A stretch of DNA of 17,587 nucleotides from Phoronis ovalis (GCA_028565635.1 JAOXYB010020316.1:1-17587); one strand, 5' to 3'. Positions 1-10,155 are shown, counted from the stretch's first letter. A program made the numbers and translations. Notes: a model not told the origin generated them from the sequence alone.

Positions 1-290
1 AAATATGAGTAAAATTATCAAAATTGTCAAGTATCAATATATTAAATACTTATATATAATTAGTCCTTTCAGGGGTCATTCCTCAGCCTGTACACAGGCT
101 ATGTACAGGATTTGATTTTGTTAATATTGTTTTTAAAAAATAAGCCTGTCAAATATTGTGTACCGCTATGTATTTACTTTCAATAAATAATAAATGATAC
201 ATCATCATCAATTTTTAAAAGCGCAATATGGCCATCACTGTAAATATAACAGTTTCCAAGTAATAACAGTCCTTTTTAAATTTAAATTTG
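1..290. other. Noncoding DNA, no gene seen
   Basis: This AT-rich stretch has no convincing exon: no open segment bounded by a good acceptor and a GT donor was found. It holds a short perfect hairpin at 85-100 (agcctgt, a 2-nt loop, acaggct). It is probably intron or upstream DNA of the coiled-coil gene whose first visible exon starts at 1022. Confidence 0.5.
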
Positions 291-952
291 CAGTAGGTTT
301 CCGAGTTATGCTCTCCCGTATATACAAAATACTGGTTTGTGATACGGTAAAATGACGTCAAAAATATCTGTTGTGACGGAACATTGAGTAGGGAAATGGG
401 GGGTAGTGACCGCAGCTCAAAGGAAATAAAATTTCCTTTTCATGAATCACAAGTACTACTGCAATTGTGTGTCACAACAATTCAACAACCTTTTCCACCT
501 GGACAATCTGAGACGGAACTGGAAGGGTAGGGGAAAGCACTCAATCTCATTGCACAGAAGTTAAAAATGATGAACAAAATTACTCCAACCATAAAACACG
601 GAAATAAAACATATAAGGTTTATCACATTTCATGGACCGAAATAAGATCAAATACAATTTAATGAATCCCACTGCACGAAAATAAAATATGACCCTTTCA
701 CATCTGTAGGAAAATAAGTTTGCCCCTTTTCCTCTAAATACATGCAAGTACCTGAGTAGGCTGAATGGTCACTAAATGTGAAATTGTGCTCGGGTATGTA
801 TCCCGGGTATGTATAACATTTTGCTTTGCATGAAAGATCCTTATGGAATTTGGGATTCTGTGATTCCTTGCGATTCTCTAACAGACTGAGTAACTGTCAC
901 AAACTAGTATTTAGTACTGTATCGGGAGAGAGCATAATTTAGAAACCTACTG
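291..952. mobile_element. MITE-like element with about 55-bp imperfect terminal inverted repeats
   Basis: The left end (291-344) begins cagtaggtttc and, read inward, matches the reverse complement of the right end (952 back to about 896). Shared blocks are cagtaggttt, ttatgctct, cccg, aaatact and gtttgtga, with a few substitutions and small gaps. The 662-bp interior has no transposase-like frame, so this would be a non-autonomous DNA element. A short direct repeat of cgggtatgtat lies inside at 791 and 804. I could not find a clear target-site duplication: the left flank is aaatttg and the right flank tgacaaag. The superfamily is therefore open, and an old or eroded insertion is likely. It ends only 70 bp before an exon of the coiled-coil gene. 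Confidence 0.6.
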
Positions 953-1021
953 TGACAAAGATCTATGTCATAATTTGCCATATTGTATTCTTTATTGCAC
1001 ACAATTTGTCCACATTTTCAG

Positions 1022-1084
1022 ATGATGAGGATTATTGAAGAAAAATTAGAAGCTGAGAAACAATGGCAATTTGAAAAACAGGAG
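1022..1084 (+). CDS. Coiled-coil gene, first exon in the window
   Basis: It encodes 21 codons, MMRIIEEKLEAEKQWQFEKQ plus E. It is preceded by a pyrimidine-rich tract ending in ttttcag and followed by the strong donor gag/gtaaga. The two Met codons at its start could be an initiation site if the cag belongs to a 5' UTR, but an internal exon is more likely because the gene should be longer. It is a symmetric phase-0 exon, so it could be skipped without a frameshift. Confidence 0.72.
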
Positions 1085-4000
1085 GTAAGATACTACAATA
1101 TTCTATCGACTTAGAAATCTCATTCTATCTGTGCTATTTTCATGATTCGCTTCTGTCTAGTATGTGTACTGTCTTATGGACTTTCTTGTAAAAATACAGT
1201 TGATCGGAAAAAGGGTAATTATTGTTATCAATTTTGCTATGTTTCAAATGTTTCTTTCATAATTAGTAGTGTGTGTGTTCACTAGGTTGATTTTCCTTTC
1301 TTGTAGATATTCACAGAACTGTAAGTCTAGAAAGCATGCCTCAGTCAGTACAAATAAAGCTTCACAACTTTAAATCGCTCGCAAACTTCATCCATGTAAT
1401 TGTACTGGAAACGTTTCTTACTTTTCCCAATTGGCGTTAAGTGAGTTCAACGAAATTTAATTCGGGAATGAAACAAGAAATTGTCTTGTCTAGCTTAAGA
1501 AACGTTTCCAGCTTCTGCATCAGTTGTTACCCTTACACACCATATTGTGATATGAGGCCTGCATGAACTACACTTCTTTTTCTCAATGTTATCATCATGT
1601 AGGAACTCATTTAATTTTGGGATGCACGTATACCAAACCTATGCTTGCAAGTATACTAATAGGATACTAAATAATTCAAGTTTTCTACAGTGGCCCAGAG
1701 AGACGATTTATATTGACTCTATGGAATTTGGATATGGTGTTAAGTGGGTGTTATGCATGTACCTGTACTAAAAATGCACCAAAATTTAATTATGTAATTA
1801 ATATTTTAATTGGTAAATAGTTAAATTATAGTCAAAAAATGCAAGGGCATTTTCGACACAATATGGATCTACGAGCCTCTGTTTGTTGCTAGTTGTGTTA
1901 CTATCGTATCTGTGAGAGTTTCTTTTCTGATATTATTTCTTCAATTAAATTTTAAAATGACATTGTAGTTTTATTCTAACGCGGCATCCTGAACATTAAT
2001 TTGCAAAAAGCACCCCATGGTAAAGAAATTATAAAAATGTACGGTCCAAGTAAACTAAATTTTGAAAATGTGCACCCCATGGTAAATTCTTGGTAAATAA
2101 TCAGTTATTGAAAATATATGATCTTACAGTCAAAATTATTTTATTTTACTAAAACATCCCATGGTAAAATGAAGTTTAATAAATATTAAAAAGAAAGAAA
2201 TTTAGCTGAGTTCTGAGGCTCAAGGTAAAAAAGCCCTTACCTATGCAAAAAAACACCCCAAGGTAGGTAAATAAATTCTTGGTAAATTATCATTTATTGA
2301 AAATGTATATACCATGGTAAAAATTATTTGATAAAAACAATCCATGGTAAAATGGGGTTAAATAAACATTAAAAGGATACCCATGTTAGGAACGGAAGCT
2401 GAAAAAAGGGACCCATGAAGCAGCACATATATACAATTGCTTTGAATTACAGTGCCTCCCGGGAATTGCTTACGTTCTTAGAGTAGTCTTGTTGCTTTAG
2501 GTTGCAGGCATCAAATGGTGATTTGATTCCCAAGTAAATAGAAAAACTAACAACACTGTAACACAGTCTTATGTTTGAAGAGTTAATAAAGTATGTAGTG
2601 ATAGTACATGATTAATTTAAAATACTTGGCTATTTTTGAATGTTTCCCCCTGTACTAGGTATATCTACTGTATTCAAAATGATTTGGTATGCACAGTTAA
2701 CACACATAACTCTTTTTTCCTTATTGACTGATTTACAATGGTTCGCCAGTATTTAAAATTATCATTACATGGTTTCAGATGAAACACTGTTTATTTGGTT
2801 GGAATACTTCAGATATCCGTTTCCATTGATTTTTTACAGTTGAAATGTTCCTTGAATCTCCACTTGGCGATCAATAAAAATACTTGCTTAATATGTATTC
2901 TCTCACCTGTTGCAACTAAAATAATTATTCCTATCACCTTAATAATCAAGTTCATATTTTGTTTTAGCTGACACACCTGCTGTTGTTTCCCTCCTTTATT
3001 ACCCTAGTCTTTTATAAACTTTTCAACTTATCATTTTGTTGCACCAAAAGAAATTTAATGCTATGACTTAATGTGTTGCGCATTTTGTTATGTGCTTTTA
3101 ATCTGAAAAGCATTCAGCAGAAATAAAATCAATATTTTTCAGTCTTTACATTGTTGATATTTCATACGGTCTGTTCTTAGTATTTATTGTTAGCACTAAT
3201 TTAGCATTTCCTCGCTGCTTCAGGTGATCCGGAGAGATAATTTATAATTCATTACTAGACTGAGCTACTGTTGCTATATACTATAAATTGTTAATGTGAA
3301 CAATGCTTTGCGTTTGTAGCTGAAAGCTCAGCTTGACGAATTACTTCAGATCAAGAACGTGATGACAGAACAAGTAGACAGGTGTAAAGAAGAGGAAGGG
3401 AAACTCCAGGTGAGTATTTTTAAGTCTTCAAAACTCTCAATTTTCATTTTGCATATATAGGTAGCGTAGTTCAATCTTTTAAAATGCATGCAAAATGGCT
3501 GGTTATTCTGATTAAAATTAAGCATATGTATGGCCAGATGTGGCCATGTAAATGAGAACCACTAAAACATCTTTTAGCTAGATTAGAAATTTCTCTGTAT
3601 CCCTTTCGTTGCCACTAAATTAATGTTAGAACACAAATGTAATCGCAATAAAAGAATTATAGTAGTTCCTTTTAAGGATGTACCTCTGTAAAGTGCCGAC
3701 ACCTAGTGGCAGTTATTATAAATATCCAGGCACTTTGCAGCTGGTAGTAGAAATGTTGATCAGCTAGTACAATTCACAGAGTAGCTAAATTTTCAAACTA
3801 AAGCAACACATACAGAAATACCAGCAAATTAATTCAAGGTAAAATTTCCTGAAAATTTAGTTGATGAATATGACTTGTGCTAAAACCTTGCTATAGAAAA
3901 TATTCAAATATTACGAGAGTGGGATTTGTTAATGTTCATAATTTATTTCCCTTTAAAACTTTTCAAGTCTAAATGGTGAAGTGTGCCATAAAATTTTTAT

Positions 4001-6606
4001 GTTTTAGAAATTGATAGGCTATATAACATTATACCTACTTAACTTTATCTGTTGTAGTATTACACAAATATATTCTTTATTTCAAATCAGACAGTCATGC
4101 CTCATGATAACAATTTAATAGAAAGCTAAATAGTGGCTCCATGAGAATGCCAATAGATACTAATTATAGAAAGATTAATTATATTAGAAGAGACAGGTAC
4201 TCACAATTAGCTATTGACATATTATTAACCCCAAGGCTAACTACAATAATTGCATGCCATCAACAGGAGGCCTATTGATATAGCAGTCATTAATGCTGCA
4301 TAATGTCTTGGTAAGAGGTATAAAAATTTGAGACTTTAATTATATTATGGTGACATAATGATATTTTATAATGAAGCATCTCTAGGCAATGGCCCTCTGT
4401 GGTTTTAAAATATGCAGTGTTTTCAAGCAGCTACAATTTGGATTCAAAACTGAATAGGTTTATTAGATCTTTATTTGTCTTAACCATCTTTTATACAAAA
4501 ATATAAACCTTTGTTACACACATTTTGCATATTACAAGGTATTCTAATACCCGTATTTTCTCATAAAATGTTGGAAGGCAGACAGTGTTTTTGTCATAGC
4601 TTTTCAATGGATTCAACTCCAAGAACATCCAACATACAAAAATCTTCAACCTGTAATTTGTCAGTGAAATGCTATGTTTCCAGCTGAATAACTCCATTTT
4701 TCGGAATTAAAAAATAATAATAATTGGATTTATAAAGTGAAGGCTAGTCTGTATTATTTACATAATTGATGCAAATGTATTTGACATATTCATTTATGTT
4801 GTGCACACAGCCTATAGAGATAACTGCTAATTTGTAAAAGAATGCAGTGTTATTCATGCCCTTTATACAGTGATATTTCTGTACAGTAAAGTATGGTGTG
4901 TTTGTGAAAGTTACATTTTAAACAAGCTGATTAAGTCTTAGGACACCTGTTTTCTTTGAATGTAAATGCATTTGGGAATTGGAGTTGTGTAAAAGTTTCT
5001 TGTAGTTAAACTCTGAATATAGTGACCGAATTACATTTCTTGTAATTTGAATATTTTAGCACGAGTTGGTGTGTTTGTAACAACTGCACTACAAAACAAA
5101 ATTTGAGTAGATAATTATTATATTAATATTTGCCACTGCATAAAATAACCCACTATTCTGTATAGATAATTTGTTATGTGTAGAATAGATTTACAGGATG
5201 TTCTCAAAATTATCACAGCACACTTGTAATCTGGCAGATTATCCATAAATGTTTACTTTTTCTTTGTATTTCAGATTGTGACCCTAAGAATGGAATCACT
5301 GCAGGGTGAGGTAGAACATCTCAAAGATGAAAATGAGAGGTTACGTCAGGCTAATGCCAACCAGTTAGAGGAGATACACCGGCAGGGACATGCTGGCAGT
5401 CAAAATGAGAAGTTAATACAAGAACTGAGAGAAGTAAATCAGAAAAATAAGGAATTAAAGTTTAAGGTGTGTAATATGTCAATCATGCCATGATCATTAT
5501 GGAACATTTTCTGAATACTTTTTATCTCTCCTAAATGCTACTAACTACCAGTTTTCTGGCAGTGTCTGATGTTGAAATGACATTGGAATTTAATTTAACA
5601 TGCTCAAAACATGGTCACATGCTTAAGCTGATATCTGCTGCCATCTAGTGGCAGTTTCTGAAAGTTACTCTTCTCTTTGTTGCCACCGAGTTGCTTTCGT
5701 ATGTAAGTGAACATCAAAAAAAAACTAATAGCAAAATTAAGTTGTGCAAATTTCTTTTTATTGGGTTTAAACTATGTAACAAGTCATTATGAATGTTTTG
5801 AATAGTTGTAAATGCAGATGCATTCTATAACCGTACTATATATTATAATGGCAAGATACTTTTCAAATATCTTTTACTTAAAAGCCGACAGATGGCACCA
5901 GGTACAGGCACAGGATCTCCGCAATCTTGCTAAATAATACACGTGATTTTAAACGGTAGTATCTACAGAAAGTACACCGACAACTAGCACAGAGGCTAGA
6001 ACTGTATTTTTGAAGACCCTGGTTGCATTCATTTTAGTAAAGACTTTTTCAATTTATCTTTGTTGAGTTAATTTCTGTTACCTCTTGCAAAGGGAGGGAA
6101 ATGCATGTATTTAGAGTGTTTTCTGTTTTTGTTTCCAGATAAGTAAATATGAAAAAGAACTGGAAGAGCTAGAACAGAGTAAAGATGAGGAACAACACGA
6201 GAGGGTGGAAAGGTTAAAAAACAAGCTAGCCAAAGTCCAGAATGAAAAAGATTTATATGCTGAAAGATTTGAGGAAAAGAATGCAGTGATTGAACAATTA
6301 CAAGCTAAAATTGAAACGCTTGAAAAACTGTTAAAACAAAATGAGGATGTGAATGCAAAGTTGGAAAAAGAAGTCACTAAACTTTTACACGAAATTGACA
6401 TGTTAAAAAAACAGGTGGGAACCAACAATGGCAATAAATCCTTCCACGAGTTTGTCACATTAAAGCGTGAAATGGCTGCGGTGAAATCTGAAAATGAAAA
6501 TCTGAGAGATAAAATACGATTTAAACCTAAATCATTGCCTAGTCTTGTAAGATATAGTGATTCCGACATGGGGCCCAGACCACCTAGTGCCACCAAAAGG
6601 AAGTAA
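1022..6606 (+). CDS. Coiled-coil protein, 3' part of the gene (four exons in the window, joined 1022-1084, 3320-3409, 5275-5466, 6139-6606)
   Basis: The four exons splice in phase 0 to an uninterrupted 270-residue reading frame ending in TAA. The product is very rich in Glu, Lys, Gln, Asn and Leu and reads as one long coiled coil. From the second exon the a/d positions (Leu22, Leu29, Ile32, Met36, Leu50, Val53, Met57, Leu60, Val64, Leu67, Leu74) stay in register across the exon 2/3 junction, which supports that join. The last about 27 residues leave the coiled coil and form a basic Ser/Pro tail (RYSDSDMGPRPPSATKRK) that could be a nuclear signal or phosphorylated tail. No transmembrane anchor or catalytic domain is visible. 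The first visible exon follows a 3' splice site, so the N-terminus is probably off the left edge. The E/K-rich frame resembles kinesin tails, HMMR or centrosomal coiled-coil proteins, but composition alone cannot name the family, so I give no symbol. It is convergent with THTPA. Confidence 0.82.
1405..1511. repeat. 16-bp perfect inverted repeat, 107-bp structure
   Basis: The left arm ctggaaacgtttctta (1405-1420) is the exact reverse complement of the right arm (1496-1511), with a 75-nt spacer. Each arm contains the palindrome gaaacgtttc. The size fits a tiny MITE or a foldback structure in intronic RNA. The flanks show no target-site duplication. Confidence 0.7.
2011..2376. repeat. Degenerate tandem repeat built on CCATGGTAAA
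   Basis: Two related blocks, 2073-2193 and 2254-2376, lie about 181 bp apart. Both run in the order caccccatggta, aattcttggtaaat, ttattgaaaat, tcccatggtaaaatg or tccatggtaaaatg, then aataaa(t/c)attaaaa. A partial third block starts at 2011. The ten-base word CCATGGTAAA or a close variant occurs about six times. Divergence between blocks suggests an old satellite-like array or a repeat with internal periodicity. It lies wholly in intron 1. Confidence 0.75.
3320..3409 (+). CDS. Coiled-coil gene, second exon in the window
   Basis: It encodes 30 codons, beginning LKAQLDELLQIK and ending EEEGKLQ. The acceptor is gcgtttgtag and the donor is the consensus cag/gtgagt. It is phase 0 on both sides. 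The Leu/Ile/Met heptad pattern that begins here runs without a break into the next exon. Confidence 0.85.
3410..5274 (+). other. Intron 2 of the coiled-coil gene
   Basis: This 1,865-bp intron runs from gtgagt to tttctttgtatttcag. It holds one CTCF-like motif (3696-3709). Nothing else coding or structured could be supported; open frames here are AT-rich chance runs. Confidence 0.75.
3696..3709 (-). promoter_or_regulatory. CTCF-like motif, 13 of 14 positions
   Basis: On the - strand the site reads CCACTAGGTGTCGG against the bilaterian CTCF core CCASYAGRKGGCRS, with one mismatch at position 11. It is the first of a group of four within 3.6 kb. Binding is inferred from the motif only. Confidence 0.4.
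5275..5466 (+). CDS. Coiled-coil gene, third exon in the window
   Basis: It encodes 64 codons, starting IVTLRMESLQGEVEHLKDEN and ending NKELKFK. The acceptor has a long T-rich tract (tttactttttctttgtatttcag, quoted here for 5252-5274 in part) and the donor is aag/gtgtgt. It is phase 0 on both sides. The heptads continue to about residue 27 of the exon, then a short Gly/Ser/His stretch (HRQGHAGSQNE) interrupts the coil before it resumes. Confidence 0.9.
5638..5651 (-). promoter_or_regulatory. CTCF-like motif, perfect consensus match
   Basis: On the - strand the site reads CCACTAGATGGCAG, fitting all 14 positions of CCASYAGRKGGCRS. The + strand context ctgccatctagtggcag (5638-5654) is nearly palindromic, with 6-bp perfect arms. 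It lies in intron 3 of the coiled-coil gene. Confidence 0.5.
5885..5898 (+). promoter_or_regulatory. Weak CTCF-like motif, 12 of 14 positions
   Basis: CCGACAGATGGCAC differs from the CTCF core at positions 3 and 4. It lies 234 bp beyond the perfect site and in the opposite orientation. It shares a CCGACA flank with the site at 3696, which may point to a common origin in a dispersed repeat. Confidence 0.3.
6139..6606 (+). CDS. Coiled-coil gene, last exon with stop codon
   Basis: It encodes 155 codons from ISKYEKELEELEQSK to the TAA at 6604-6606. The acceptor is the strong gtttttgtttccag. About 120 residues are heptad coiled coil (for example RLKNKLAKV, AVIEQLQAKIETLEKLL, LEKEVTKLLHEIDMLKKQV). 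A short break (GTNNGNKSFHEF) is followed by another helix (VTLKREMAAVKSENENLRDK) and then the non-helical basic tail. A cryptic donor, cag/gtggga, sits at 6414/6415; the frame stays open across it, so I read the exon as continuous. A long antisense frame here is a shadow of the repetitive codons. Confidence 0.92.
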   Translation: MSKYEKELEELEQSKDEEQHERVERLKNKLAKVQNEKDLYAERFEEKNAVIEQLQAKIETLEKLLKQNEDVNAKLEKEVTKLLHEIDMLKKQVGTNNGNKSFHEFVTLKREMAAVKSENENLRDKIRFKPKSLPSLVRYSDSDMGPRPPSATKRK

Positions 6607-6831
6607 CTTAAGCCATAATGTGCCAAATCAGTTTATAGTGTTACACCAAATGCAAGACAATTTTCACCTGCTTTTATTTACCTATGGAGTCACAGAATAA
6701 CAGATAAGATAGGGGTATCTGATATTCTGTGTTTAGCTGAACATAAAATATTAAAAAGTGTCTGTCAAAACCAGTGAAAATATAGGTTTATATAAAGTTG
6801 CACTTGTCAACTTCATATATTATAATTGCGG

Positions 6832-6837
6832 AATAAA
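6832..6837 (+). terminator. Candidate poly(A) signal of the coiled-coil gene
   Basis: AATAAA lies 226 bp after the stop codon and is followed within about 65 bp by a GT-rich stretch (gttcatgttg). This would give a 3' UTR of about 250 nt. A second AATAAA at 8092 could serve a longer transcript. Confidence 0.5.
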
Positions 6838-7265
6838 ACAGCAGGTAGCCTGATCTTGAGTAATCTCATTCAAAAAACTTAACATAGGGGTTCATGTTGA
6901 AAAGATGCTTGACAGTATTATGTTACATCACAATCCTTACCATTTGTGCCATTCTTATCACTGTTATTGTACTTCCTACAGGCTTTACATAGCATCTATG
7001 TATGGAGACTGGTACCACCACTGTTGCAGCTGATACAGCAGACTAGGTGCCTCCAATTATTACAATGCACTTGACAGTAATTTACTTATGTAGGCAATTA
7101 GTTCCTTTTTATTATTTTACCTGGAGCTCACTGATGCTGCGACATAATACAGTAGCCTCGTGTAGTCTGTATAGCAGACAGAATAGTAAAATGACTTAGT
7201 CTCTGTATCAGATGTGGCCGGGCTGTATTTAAGTGAGCATAATATTATATTTGTTATTTCCATCG

Positions 7266-7279
7266 ACACCAGGTGGCAG
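7266..7279 (+). promoter_or_regulatory. CTCF-like motif, 13 of 14 positions
   Basis: ACACCAGGTGGCAG matches the CTCF core except at position 1. It lies about 430 bp past the candidate poly(A) signal of the coiled-coil gene, in the + orientation. The two - strand sites (3696, 5638) and the two + strand sites (5885, 7266) therefore point away from each other. Confidence 0.45.
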
Positions 7280-9672
7280 TTGTATGACCAAAATGCGTAC
7301 CATAAGACAAAGGCAGGTTTAATTAGAGATTGATTTTAAGTCCCTCCATGATGTATAGTTGTTATACACATTGTGCTGTTTTGCATATTATTTGGAAATC
7401 TTGTTATTTTTTATCATTATCTTTTTATACTTAAAACTCTGAGTTTTTAAGTGGTACTGGTTGATTACCTTAAACAATTAAATTATTTTTAATGTATTGT
7501 TTTCTAAATAAGATTGCAAGACTATCTTATGCATGGACATGTCTGAGTTTTGTAATTATGTAAATGGCTGTAATTACATTCTGTAATTTATTGATTTTAT
7601 CCAATGCAATTTCTTGTTAATGATAATTAAATACAAAGTTTAATTAACATGACTTGTTCTAAATGTTAAGCTGATGAAATTTCTTGGAATGTATTTTTAG
7701 GTTTGTAATTAATTAAAGGTTAAATAATTGTAGTTTGCCACGTCTTGCGCTGTGCGTAATATGTGGTATATATGGGAAAATGGCAGCTTGCTTTTATTTA
7801 AGCCATTGCAAGTAGCCTCCAGCCAAGACAACTGATTACTGCGCTATAGCAGTTGTATAGTGTATACCCACACTAAAACACACTTAGTCCAGCATGAACA
7901 CACTGCAGCCGTAACTGCAGGGATATCCCAGTTCTTTCCTCTATTTAGCCTTGGTTTTTAACATTAATCCATGGACTAGACACCTCCGTTCTCCCGTTGC
8001 ACCTATCTTCTGAGTGTTTGTGGTCATGCAAGACATTTTCTAGCTTGAATACTCAAGTGCCTGTAGAAATATCAGCATAACCTATTGCCAAAATAAAGGG
8101 ACGAGCATGAGGCGAGAGGAAAGCATATACTCAGTTAGTCCAGGAAACGTACTTTGCATGTTTTTCTTTGGTTAAGGTGCATAACATGGAATTCATTCTT
8201 GGCTAGTTGAACAAGGATATATTATGGTCGAGAATGCTTTTTCCTTGGACTGCTATATATTATTACCCCTATTGGGTCGTATTCTAAAACTGATAAATTA
8301 CTGACCATGCTATGGAAACTGACAATGCAATGGCACTGAAATTCTTGACAAGTCATTCAAAATATCAACCTGTACATCACTCAAGAATTTGGACAATTCA
8401 TTAACAAGTTCATGGTCACTATTGTGCTAAATGTCAAGCTTGCAAGCACCTCCTTGCATTTAATGTAATCTATTGAAATGCTTTTCGATAAAATTTAAAT
8501 CTAAAATTCTTCTAATTTTCATTTAGGTAACATTTTAGGTAACATTTACCATAAAACCTCAACTTTTCTTAAAATGAAAAACAACTCCCCCAACCAGAAA
8601 CTAGGGACTTAGAAAAGCAACTTTACAAAATCTGTGTGGCTTTGTGCAAGTAGAAGTTCAACTGTTGTTATTAGTACAATTCCGTAACTATAAGCCGGAA
8701 TTTTAACCATATATTGTTATCAATGCTTCTAGTGGCTGAATATACTTCATTCAACAGAGGCATATAGTTTTTAAAACATCTCCAAACAGCATTTTACAGC
8801 CCAATGCCTCTTAATAATTGAGACAAAAAGGTTATTTTCTTAAATGACATTTCTTCATTAATGGCTTGCATATTAATATAGATCAGTAATTGCATTTTAT
8901 CGCTTAATTTCCATGAAATCATAGTCTTGATTTAGACTGCTTTATTGATTTGGACTACAGAATTTATTCAAGTCTTCGCATCTTTCCATTGTACTATTAC
9001 TACAGTTGGAAGATGTTAGCATTTTGCACTTTTAAGGACAACCTGTACTAATCAACGATTACTTTTTGTTAACTTTTGACAATTATCTACTAGTTTACTC
9101 AAGACCTGCTTAAACATTTGAAATATGACAAATTTTGCTTCAAAAAAGCATAATTTTGTGGCTCTAATCATGCTTTCAGATGTACCACTGTGTAAGGAAC
9201 ACCAAAGTGTTTATTATTATTTACTTTACAGTAACCTATCATATTATCTGTTATCACTCCAGGTGGTTTGTAGGTAAATTATCAAATCCATCTTCTAAGA
9301 AAGCTTTTAGAAACCAAGCAAAATCATTGCCTTCATTTTTAACATTTAGAAACAAAATGAGTACAGATTTTTCGAAAAATATAAATGCACTACATAATGC
9401 TCATAGTCTTCAACATTGGTTTCACTTTGTAAATTATGTTTTGAAGGATATTTCCATATTTTTTACTCAGTCTAAAAGCTCGATTCCTTATCAATTTTAA
9501 AATGTATTTTAGATGCTTTTAGGCTGTTTTAGACCTAGTAACCTCTCCTGATAGGACAAAGAGACTGGTTAAATAATTTGTAGCTGCCAGTATATCAGGC
9601 AAACATACCTAAGGGGTGGACATCAAAAATTCCCAAAGTTCTTAAAGGCACCTGTTCTATGTTGTGTTATTT

Positions 9673-9716
9673 ATAAAGTCGGACCGGACTTTATCCACTT
9701 TATCCGGACTTTATCC
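9673..9716. repeat. Hairpin plus repeated GGACTTTATCC word
   Basis: The arms ataaagtc (9673-9680) and gactttat (9687-9694) are exact reverse complements around ggaccg. The word ggactttatcc then recurs at 9706-9716, with a partial copy (actttatcc) between. A TAGCCAATCAG segment follows at 9722. It may be the remnant of a small DNA transposon or a CCAAT-containing regulatory patch; neither can be decided here. Confidence 0.5.
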
Positions 9717-10155
9717 TGAGTTAGCCAATCAGCTTGTAGAAATTTCAACTGCGCCATTATTCAACCAAGAATAGGTTATAACACTAGGGACTTTTCCAAC
9801 AATTTCAGCTTCGTGGTAACGATTTGAACACTTGCATAAATCAATTTATATTCAAAAAAAATTAAATCTTGCAATAAATAAAAAAGCGAATTTTGCATAG
9901 ACATAGACAGGTTCAAAATAGAATAAGTGCCTGTCAAGTATTATCTCATCCAATTATTAAATAAACTCTTAAAACACCATTCTAATTAAAATTGTGAAGT
10001 TAGTTCCTGCTCCAGATATTGTTCTAATTCCAGATATACACCAGCATTAGATGCAAATCCAGATTTTTTGTGAAATACACAACTTTTCTAAATGTGTCAT
10101 AGTAGAGAGAGAGAGAGGAGATCATATTGACCAGTGTCAAAATCAAGAAAACAAC

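Larger units (their letters stand above)
1085..3319 (+). other. Intron 1 of the coiled-coil gene (as seen here)
   Basis: This 2,235-bp intron runs from gtaaga to tttgtag. It contains a 107-bp inverted-repeat structure (1405-1511) and a CCATGGTAAA-rich tandem repeat (2011-2376). No further exon could be supported, though an unseen phase-0 exon is not excluded because the coiled-coil register is weakest across this junction. Confidence 0.65.
5467..6138 (+). other. Intron 3 of the coiled-coil gene
   Basis: This 672-bp intron runs from gtgtgt to ttctgtttttgtttccag. It contains two CTCF-like motifs, 5638-5651 on the - strand and 5885-5898 on the + strand. No other feature was seen. Confidence 0.8.
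6861..10130. other. Intergenic region between convergent genes
   Basis: About 3.3 kb of AT-rich DNA separate the likely 3' ends of the coiled-coil gene and THTPA. I see a CTCF-like motif at 7266-7279, a short direct repeat of ttaggtaacat near 8523, and a hairpin/repeat at 9673-9716. The longest open frame (9180-9500, + strand, 106 codons) lacks any recognisable domain, starts in a run of T-rich codons and is best treated as chance. Confidence 0.6.

Noticed and set aside
1586-1771. 61-codon open frame on the + strand in intron 1
   Set aside because: No domain, no good flanking splice sites, and it is not in a coiled-coil pattern.
4491-4697. 68-codon open frame on the - strand
   Set aside because: It falls in intron 2 of the coiled-coil gene, is antisense to it, and has no recognisable feature.
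6111-6626. 171-codon open frame on the - strand
   Set aside because: It is antisense to the last coiled-coil exon. Its Ser/Phe/Leu-rich sequence is the usual shadow of Glu/Lys-rich codons, whereas the + strand frame has splice sites and heptads.
9180-9500. 106-codon open frame on the + strand
   Set aside because: No domain, no splice or promoter support and composition like the surrounding AT-rich DNA. The length is modest for a window of this size.
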